From: Bimuria novae-zelandiae CBS 107.79
Taxonomy: Eukaryota > Ascomycota > Dothideomycetes > Pleosporales > Didymosphaeriaceae
NCBI GenBank assembly: GCA_010015655.1
Contig: ML976689.1
Coordinates: 139,263-203,262 of the forward strand
Direction of reading: 5' to 3'
DNA length: 64,000 nucleotides
Within the stretch, counting starts at the first letter, position 1, and each line of letters begins with the position of its first letter. Position numbers and translations under genes: made by a program. Below the pieces are notes generated by a model. It ran no database searches. It was not told the DNA's origin and was given only the letters and a program-made list of their open reading frames with translations. Positions 56,331-64,000 of this stretch are shown here, piece by piece.

Positions 56331-56599
56331 TGTCGGATTAACAACTTTAACGGCCTTAGGCATGTTACAAGGAAGGTGCGTGTGCAAAGGAGCGAGCATT
56401 CTATTAATAGTTATTAAGGCCTCTATCGTGTTGCAAAACACTATGTGTATGGAGCGAACCCCATATGGGACTAGCTTCCATACCCCGCGATATACTTCAC
56501 TCCTCAGTAGATAGAACGAAAAAACAAGCATCAATCAACCTAATATAACTTATTATTAAGTATTTCCTTTTAGCACTAGTGCAATAAGTCCTCTTAACA
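56331..56599 (+). repeat. 5' LTR of K
   Basis: 269 bp, TGTCGGATTAAC...CTCTTAACA. It matches the 3' LTR with few differences. It is followed by CTAATTAGTAATCGC, similar to the sequence after the J 5' LTR. Confidence 0.9.
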
Positions 56600-56819
56600 C
56601 TAATTAGTAATCGCGAGAAGCCATCACAGACAGTAAGGAAGAAAAGACAGGCTGTTAATAACCTAACGTGAGAAATCTCGGGTCGATGCAGACTATGCTA
56701 AGAATAGAGCGAGGCAGAGATAACACGAAGCACTTTTAACTAACCTCTAAAGCTACTAGTTTAGGCTAATCCGCGGACATAGAGCGCGTCAGCAACGCAT
56801 TATAATTTACTATATAAAT

Positions 56820-59800
56820 ATCTCTAGATAACCTAGTTACGTACACTAACACACGTTGGAAACGACTAACTAATAAGATAACTATATTAATAATAAGTCA
56901 ACACTACTAGTATAATAGTAAATAATAGGAGCAGCGACAGCGCAGCAGATAATACTAATACTTAAGCTTAAACTTAACTACGCGATAATTAGTTAGAGTA
57001 TAGCTTAAGTAAACGCCAAGAAGCTGCTTCGCGCTAGGCTAAATACACTATAAAGTACCTTATAGGAGACTACCCATATTTAGTGGCGCTAGAATCTGTT
57101 AACATATCTCTCTAGGACGTACCTATACTAACAGACGCAGACGAGATGCACGCAATAACCTAGGTTACTAAAATTATTCGCGATTATAACGCATTAATAG
57201 CCTAGGATAACAATCTATGTGTAGACTACTATTACAATTTTAAAGGATAGATAAAGGAGCTATTCTACAAGGTTAACTATAATACACTAAAATCTCTAAA
57301 GATGGTCCTACGGCATAGAGGAGTCTACACAGGTAATAACCGCGCGAGGCTTGCTAATTCTCTTTATAATCTATCTACTCTAGAGAATACTCCCGAATGG
57401 GACCCTGTAGAATTTAAAGCTATAATATTCGACTAACGATTAAGGGCATACAAGCGCTAGCAGAACGTAAAACGGACACCTCTAATAGCTAAGTAGTAAT
57501 AACTATAGTAGGATAGTCTACTAGCTAGTACACATGCACTATAGTTATAGCAGCTAGAGTACTTACAGCAAGACAGGCAGTAGCGAGAGTAATTATAGTA
57601 AAGCGAATAGCATGGAGTAGGACATAACGCTTAAAACTAATCTAAAACACAAGAGCTACAACCAATGCACTAAATAGATAAAATCTAACTACTAAAATAG
57701 AGTAATAATAGTTAATAATCGCACTTTATAAGTAGTGCGCTTAGAGAACCTTAGTCTTAGTAATAGTAAGAATAAGATGCGCAATTACAGTAATAGCGAC
57801 TATAAACACAGGCACGGCCGCTAGCGATTACATATCGCGAAATCACGCCGTTTCCACAACAACCTGTGAACGGTGTACCAGGCAGACCACTAGAGCTACT
57901 ATATAACCCGTATAAGATAATGCCGCCACGCTGGTCCCGTAACAACTAACTTAACGCTAACACAATCACGCAGTTCTCTAAGCTTTAGGATAATAATAAG
58001 AAATACACAAGAGATGTATATAATCTACTTAATAATAAAATTAAGATCTTCTTTAGCATCTGTTGGCAGGTAGACATCCATAAAGAGCAGTTCTACGCTG
58101 TGTTTCCCCGTATTCTTGCTAGGCGAGCAGAGATATTCTATATATAAGTTATAGACAGAGGTGACAGCTTTTCTAATGCGTACACAGTAATTAAGAACCA
58201 CTTTAATTACGACGTCTACTATTAACACTACTACATAGACTAAATAACTACAACCTTCGCCCGTACGCGCATGGAGAACCCTAATAAAAGCTTATATAAG
58301 GTGCTATAGATATTACTTAATAAGCTATAATTATGCTAACGCGCGCTTAGTAAGAACTTTAAAAGTAAAAATACTTTACGTATAACTATTATTAACGCGT
58401 GCCAGGGAGTTCTAGAACTTAAAATAGCACTCTTTAAGCTAGCTATAATCTGCGAAGGACTCTTTGCAGACTTATAGTCTATAGTTAAGATATACCTTAC
58501 ACGTTAGCAAATAAGATAAATGCTTATAGGGAGTAAGATAATCGCTATAGACTAGTACTACCTCGACCGCCGCTATAACAATAGGAATAGAAGAACTCGA
58601 AGAGGATTTAGAAGCAAAGGCGGATTCGCAGGCAGATTCTAAGGAGGCTAAGGTAATAGAGGTAATTAGCGCTTTAATAGTAATAATAGCAGACGTAAAT
58701 TTACAACGCCACGCTGGAAGAAGAAGTGCTTTGTCTGCTAGAAAGAGGGCTGCTAGTCAACTAACCATACTAATAAGGAACGCAAAGCTGCCCGCACATA
58801 GTTCTTCTCCGCATGTTACTTTATAGGCACACTACTGCCTGCAGACTTCTCTGTGCACCTTACAGAGTATAAAGGTAGTAAGAATTACAAGAACAATGAC
58901 AATAATAGTAATTAGTAGTATAATATTAATAATTAGTAATTTACAATTACGTACGCGGAACATTAATTTTTTAAGAAGTAATAACTTGTAAATTAAGCGT
59001 TTATACACTATATCTCTAGTAAAGATATATATAGCAGAGACGTACCGTCATCACCAGCGTCGCAATTCCTTATTAAGGACCGATACACGCGATCTGTGTA
59101 CTAAGGAATCCTCCCTAATACAGGCGCCGCCAATGTATCTATAGTTAGTAAGGAACAGTACCTCGCACTCATATAGAAAGACCCAACGGTCACGATGGAC
59201 ACATCTACGGCAGGAAAAACGTCTATCAAATTCGGAAAAGGCAGTGTTACGGTGTCTATCGGCACCGCACAGATTCCGACAGAGATTAGAAAAATCGACT
59301 TTAAGGTGCTAGATGCGCCCACACCGTTCTTGCTATGCCTTGCGGACATAGACAGGCTGAAGGTCTACTTTAACAACACTACAGATAAGCTCGTCTAGGG
59401 CAATGTACGCATCCCCGTAATCCGTAAATAAGGATATTTATAGTTCTATCTTAACAAGAGAGAGCGTGCAACTACATTTCTTACAAAGATAGAGTTAAAA
59501 TAGCTCTATCGCCGTTTTAGACACCTAGCTATTATAAGACTAGCTAGGCTCTTGAAAGATGCTAGTCATAATAACTTTAAAAAAAAGAACTCTTAAGCAA
59601 ATTATAAAGTTTTACTATTATTATTAACTTAATAGCTCTACGCCGCGCCGCTTTAAGTTCACCCTTAAGGACAACTATTACTTTAACTACAAGATCCTTA
59701 TAGATGTAATGTACTTAAGAAGCAAGCCTATATTATATATAGTAGATTTAGTAACTTCGTTTTAAGGCGCAAAGTTTCTTAACGCTATTTTAGCTAAGGA

Positions 59801-62215
59801 GATATAGCAGGCACTGCAGATGTTATGGATTAATACCTACTAAGGACCACCAGACATTCTTACACATAACGTAGGCACGAACTTCGCAAGTGCAGAATTT
59901 CGCGTAGAAGCAAAGATTATGGGAGTTACATGCAAATAAGTACCTACAGAGGCACATTAGTCCGTTGGCAAGATAGAGAGGTATCACGCGCCCCTGCACC
60001 GCGCATGGGATATACTCTACGCTGAGCTTACTGGCACTATGTCTAATAAAGTAATTCTTTAGATAGCTATAAAAGCTATTAATAACACAGCAGGCCCTAA
60101 TAGTCTAGTCCTAACTTTACTTGTCTTTGGCGTATACCCACGTATAACTATAGAGTTACCACCGTTACTATTAATAGTTAAGCGCAGCGAGGCTATTTAA
60201 AAAGTAATAAAAGAACTACGTAAGCTTACTACTAAACGCTAGGTTGCGGATACGTTGAACACCCGCAATAGACCTAATACCGTAGACATGCTTGCGCTCC
60301 CGCTATAAAGCGAGGTTTTAGTATAGAGAGAAAAGGATGGATGGAATAGCCCGTATAAAATCGCTGCTATAGACGGCCATAACGTCACTATTAACATAGT
60401 TAATGGCCCAACAACATTTCGGTCGATAGTTATTAAGCCGTACTATAGACTAAACTACCTCTAGAGTAACCCTAATGCGCCATAGCAGCAGCACGCGTTA
60501 CCTATAGATATAATAGTGCCGCTAGTAAAGTAACTACGCAAAAGAGGCTACTTATTAGGATTAAGGAATAAGAGGAAGGTAAACGTTTACATTACTAAGA
60601 AGGAAGAGGCCGATCTTAAGCTTGCTATAAAGCTACGTAATAATAGAGTTATTATAACACCTAGCGCACCCTTTAAGGCATCTAATAATTAAGAGATTAG
60701 TAACCTAGTAGGCCGTAAAGTGTTTAAGTTTAAATAATATAATTAGGAAGTATATAGTAGAATCTGTATATTTAAGTCGCGTCTAGTGCGAGAAGTTAAA
60801 GGAAAGACAACTAAGCCTTATAAAAAATCCTATCTTATTATCTAAGGATACTAAGACTATAGTAAGGAGGCTATCTTAACGTAATTTTTAACTATTTAAC
60901 GCTATAGCTAGCGTGTAATTATAGCCCTAGCACCTATGCTTGTATAATATAGGATAAATCTTAAGCTCTGCGACATAACGCAGGCATATCCACAGGCGTA
61001 GACAAATCTTAAGAGAATAATACTGGCACACCTCCCCACTAAGCTAGCATTTAGATATCTAGAGGGCACGCTGCTCCATATAATCAAGCCGCTATATAGA
61101 ATCGCGGAAGCAGGAGTCTATTAGTGGACAACGTACCACAGACATTACTATAAGGAACTAGACATGTCTACGTCAACATACGACCCATACTTGTTAGTAA
61201 TAAATAGTAACGCAGATAACTTTAGCATAGTTAGTATATAGACTAATAATACCCTTATGCTTAGAATAGCTACATTCTTAGCGCATAAAGAGAAAATGCT
61301 CGAGAAAGCATAGTTTAAATTAAAGCTAAAGACTATGCTAACACTAGACGCGTAACTAGACTTTAATAGCTGCATACTTATAATAGATACTAGCAACATA
61401 GACAACTACAAAGTAACCCTAAACCTTAAGCAAAAGGGATAAAGAGGAAAGATTAAGCTTATAGACATTAATACTCCTAATCGCGCGTAATAGTACACTA
61501 AATAGCGCGCCCATAGGGCGTATATTACATTAACATGTTAACTAGAAGCGTCTTTTAACTTATCTATAGTAGCTTAAGCGCAGCAACCTTCTAATAAGGA
61601 CATTAAGGCGCTTAACAAGCGCCTTAAATAGCAGATAGATAATCTTAACCGTAGACTACGCTATATACCTATCACCCTTATTAACGCTAAGCTAATAGTA
61701 TTCGTGGATAGCTCCTTTACTAACAATAAGGACCTTAGCTTGCAGCTAGGCTTTATACTTATGCTTATTAATAAGTCTACAAATGGTGATAATAACTTTA
61801 CAATCTACGGCAACATAATACACTATAGCTTAATAAAGTGTAAGCGTGTTACACGGAGCGTACTAGCCTCTAAGATCTACGGCATAGTTAACGGGTTTGA
61901 CATAGGCATTGCTATTACTACTACTCTATAGATAATTATAGAGCGCCTTAGTCTGCCCGCAGTTCCCTTAGTTATTTATATAGACTCGTACTCCCTATAC
62001 GAGTGCCTTGTAAAGCTTAGGATAACTAAGGAAAAGCGCCTTATAATTAACATTATAGTACTACGCCAGTCATACGAACGCCACGAGATTACAGAGATCT
62101 AATAGATTAATAGCGAAGACAACCCTGCGGACGCTTTTACAAAGACATCACTAAACCGCGCCCTAGAACGATTTGTTAATAGTAATAAGGTAACAGTCTA
62201 AGTTAAGGGCTAGGT
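56820..62215 (+). pseudogene. gag-pol of copia element K, RIP-inactivated
   Basis: Gag about 56930-58800, with a C-x2-C..C knuckle (CFVCxKEGC) near 58725. Protease near 59090-59400, where 59195-59398 is open. Integrase region about 59640-60250 (IKAINNTAGPNSLVLTLLVF-like end near 60070). Reverse transcriptase about 60940-61260 (CDITQAYPQAQT near 60970, LYRIAEAGVYQW near 61095). RNase H about 61680-62180, with an open segment FVDSSFTNNKDLSLQLGF at 61695-61750. It differs from J in length and LTR sequence, so it is a separate copia family. Confidence 0.85.
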
Positions 62216-62273
62216 GCAAAGGCTAATACTCTCTATCTAGCGCATTTAATATCGAGAAAGAAAAGACTTCTAG

Positions 62274-62542
62274 TGTTAGATTAATAACTTTAACGGCCTT
62301 AGGCATGTTACAAGGAAGGTGCGTGTGCAGAGGAGCGAGCATTCTGTTAATAGTTATTAAGGCCTCTATCGTGTTGCAAAACACTATGTGTATGAAGCGA
62401 ACCCCATATGGGACTAGCTTCCATACCCCGCGATATACTTCACTCCTCAGTAGATAGAACGAGAAAACAAGCATCAATCAACCCAATGTAACTCGTTATC
62501 AAGTATTTCCTTTTAGCACTAGTGCAACAAGTCCTCCCGATA
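62274..62542 (+). repeat. 3' LTR of K
   Basis: 269 bp, TGTTAGATTAATAAC...CCCGATA, with the final CA mutated to TA. The target duplication ATATT follows. Confidence 0.9.
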
Positions 62543-62547
62543 ATATT

Positions 62548-63300
62548 AATAGTAATAGGATTCACACCCTTTCATGCAAACTACGAAAGATATCTATATC
62601 TCTTTAATTAAACACTTCCTATAATAATTAGAACAGAGGAAGTAATAAGTATAGCAGAAACTATAAAGAAAATATATGCATAACTCTGAGAGAATCTCGA
62701 GAAAGCTTAATAGCAAAGCATTTCCTACACAAACCAAAAAAGAAAAACGGCACCTTAGCTAAAGAAGGGGGATAAAGCATATCTGCTTACGAAAAATCTT
62801 CGGACCTAGAAGAAAAAGCATAAGAAACTAGACTATGTTAAGGTCGGGCTATTTTTTATTATCGAACAAGTATTACTGGTTAACTACTAATTGGAACTAC
62901 CGCCAGACGCAAAAATACACCCGGTATTCTATATAGACTAACTCGAACCCGCAGACCCTGAAACACCAGTCGAAATAACCTTCTATCACCAGCCAGAGGA
63001 AGAAAACGAGTTTGAAGTCAAGACACTCCTAGGGTACAGGGAAGTGGGACGAGAAGACTTCCGAGACGATAAGTTCCTACAAGAATAGTTAGTTAAGTAG
63101 AAAGGCTACCCACATTTAGAAAACACATAGGAACTAGAATCCGAACTCCAAAAGAACTGCTAACAAATCTTAAAGAAAGCACGAAACAAGATCTATAACT
63201 GCTACTACTACACTAGAATAACAAGAGAAAGTTTCAGAAGGAAAGAGACTTATAACACAACCATGCTAAAGACAAATACTACGCAACGGAAGAGGAAGGC
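62548..63300 (+). pseudogene. gag-pol of element H, part 2 (integrase tail and chromodomain)
   Basis: Resumes the integrase C-terminus after K. Near 62770-62990: KKGDKAYLLTKNLRT, then LPPDAKIHPVFYIDQLEP. Near 63030-63180: a chromodomain-like stretch with GREDFRDDKFLQEQLV, KGYPHLENT and ELESELQKNCQQIL. Chromodomains place the element in the chromovirus branch of Ty3/gypsy, whose integrase tail can direct insertion to heterochromatin. Fewer stops than part 1. Confidence 0.72.
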
Positions 63301-63459
63301 TTAGACTAGATAATAGACTAGTCTATCACCTTGGCACCTAAAGCGGTATCTAGATTAACTAACACAACTGCCTGCGCTAACTCTTTACGAGCCTCTAGGG
63401 CTTCTAACTTATCCACTATGGACATCCCACGATTAAATAACTCTTGTTTCTTCTAACGT

Positions 63460-64000
63460 AATTTCTTACGCTGATCGCGTAGGAGTAGGAACGGGGCCCT
63501 GCGCTAGCTAGGCGTATGGTTTAACAGGAAGCTAACCTTTAAGGCCTATGTCGCGACTCGCGCCGCCAAGATAAGGGTTATTGTATATCACATTCGCAGC
63601 CTAGCTCGGATTAAACACGGCCCCCCACTGGGGTCCCTTCGTAAGGCGGTGATCGCCTGCGTCCTCCCATGGCTCCTGTACGGCGCGGAGGCCTGGTATG
63701 GAGGCAGGACTAAGCCCTCTAGAATTATGTGCCAATCGAGACGCGCTAAGGTAAGCACTTGACTAGGCTAGCACATTAACGCACTTAACAAAGTCCTTAA
63801 GTAGGTATGTAGAGCTGTCGCGCTGGCCTATTAGACTACACTTACTATCGCCGTCTTTCGGGATGCAGGACTCCCTTTAGCGGTAGTAGCACTCGAGATA
63901 TATAAGCTTCGCTTTATAGTACACCTGCTAACGACTAATAATAAACACCCGCTAACTGCTAGGACCCTCTTGCCTATAGTTAGAAGAGGCCGAGGTGCAG
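63460..64000 (+). pseudogene. Tad-type LINE, 3' part of the reverse transcriptase gene, runs off the right edge
   Basis: Read through a few stops: RNGALRxLGVWFNRKLTFKA near 63490-63545, an ARIKHGPPLGSLRKAVIACV segment near 63605-63665, LYGAEAWYGGRTKP near 63675-63720, then the helical thumb region (TLTIAVFRDAGLPLAVVALE near 63845) to the edge. These are the typical C-terminal blocks of fungal Tad1 non-LTR reverse transcriptases. The block 63500-63740 is close to unmutated. The 5' border is unclear; sequence back to about 63340 may also belong to it. Confidence 0.72.

Larger units (their letters stand above)
56331..62542 (+). mobile_element. full-length Ty1/copia retrotransposon K
   Basis: 6,212 bp with 269-bp LTRs and a perfect target duplication ATATT (56326-56330, 62543-62547). 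It interrupts the integrase of H. Gag, protease, integrase, reverse transcriptase and RNase H are in copia order. A purine tract GAGAAAGAAAAG precedes the 3' LTR. RIP is heavy inside, light in the LTRs. Confidence 0.92.
51287..63300 (+). mobile_element. Ty3/gypsy chromodomain retrotransposon H, split by copia element K
   Basis: LTR H2, gag with an intact zinc knuckle, protease/reverse transcriptase/RNase H/integrase in Ty3 order, then, after the K insertion, the integrase tail and a chromodomain-like end. No 3' LTR is seen before the LINE sequence near 63400. Damage is mixed: heavy RIP in most parts, light at 52570-53000 and 62760-63200. Confidence 0.78.

Noticed and set aside
56280..62477. 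Matching 84-aa minus-strand frames near 56.4 and 62.3 kb
   Set aside because: They are antisense frames in the two LTRs of K, not genes.
1..64000. CRISPR arrays, bacterial operons, ribosome binding sites
   Set aside because: The window is fungal; no regularly spaced direct repeats with unique spacers were seen. The tandem repeats found are contiguous.

Overview
The window looks like nuclear DNA of a filamentous ascomycete (Pezizomycotina, probably Dothideomycetes). Host genes have 48-80 nt introns with GT...AG ends, and the proteins are fungal types: a Kex2-processed M14 carboxypeptidase, a p24 cargo receptor, a two-domain GH43 enzyme and a Zn2Cys6 regulator. Most repeats are saturated with TpA and with TAG/TAA codons where glutamine or tryptophan would stand, the signature of repeat-induced point mutation (RIP).

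Layout. 1-9.5 kb: gene-rich host DNA with a truncated spliced gene at the left edge, a secreted carboxypeptidase, a frameshifted pseudogene, a hypothetical coiled-coil protein and an EMP24-type p24 gene. 9.5-15.5 kb: two pogo/Fot1-like DNA transposons (A and B) joined head to head, sharing one TA dinucleotide. 16.1-18.1 kb: a Myb-like protein with a long WG/GW-rich central region. 18.5-27.55 kb: a third pogo-like element (E). Each of its terminal inverted repeats is interrupted at the same palindromic site by a complete 3.22 kb Tc1/mariner-like element (D1, D2), and a solo LTR (F1) sits in its transposase. 27.56-42 kb: a nested, heavily mutated block with a pogo-like element (L), two solo LTRs (F2, H1; H1 holds a 180 bp MITE), a full-length Ty1/copia element (J) inside a PIF/Harbinger remnant (N), and a piggyBac-like element (P). 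42-48.6 kb: an intact gene island with a Zn2Cys6 regulator, a pseudokinase and a tandem-GH43 enzyme. 48.7-64 kb: a second nested block with a pogo-like 5' end (Q), the 5' part of a Ty3/gypsy element (F), a second Ty3 chromodomain element (H) split by a copia element (K), and the 3' part of a Tad-type LINE running off the edge.

Functionally, the regulator next to the secreted arabinan/xylan-type GH43 enzyme suggests a small carbohydrate-use locus between two RIP-inactivated blocks; that link is inference. The most distinctive signal concerns the pogo-like elements. Four of them (A, B, L, Q) have termini built from 17-bp tandem subrepeats, the length of a CENP-B box. E instead carries a CENP-B-box-like palindrome, and this is exactly where the D elements are inserted. 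Target duplications and intron phases were checked by hand on the sequence; family assignments rest on recognised protein motifs, not on searches.
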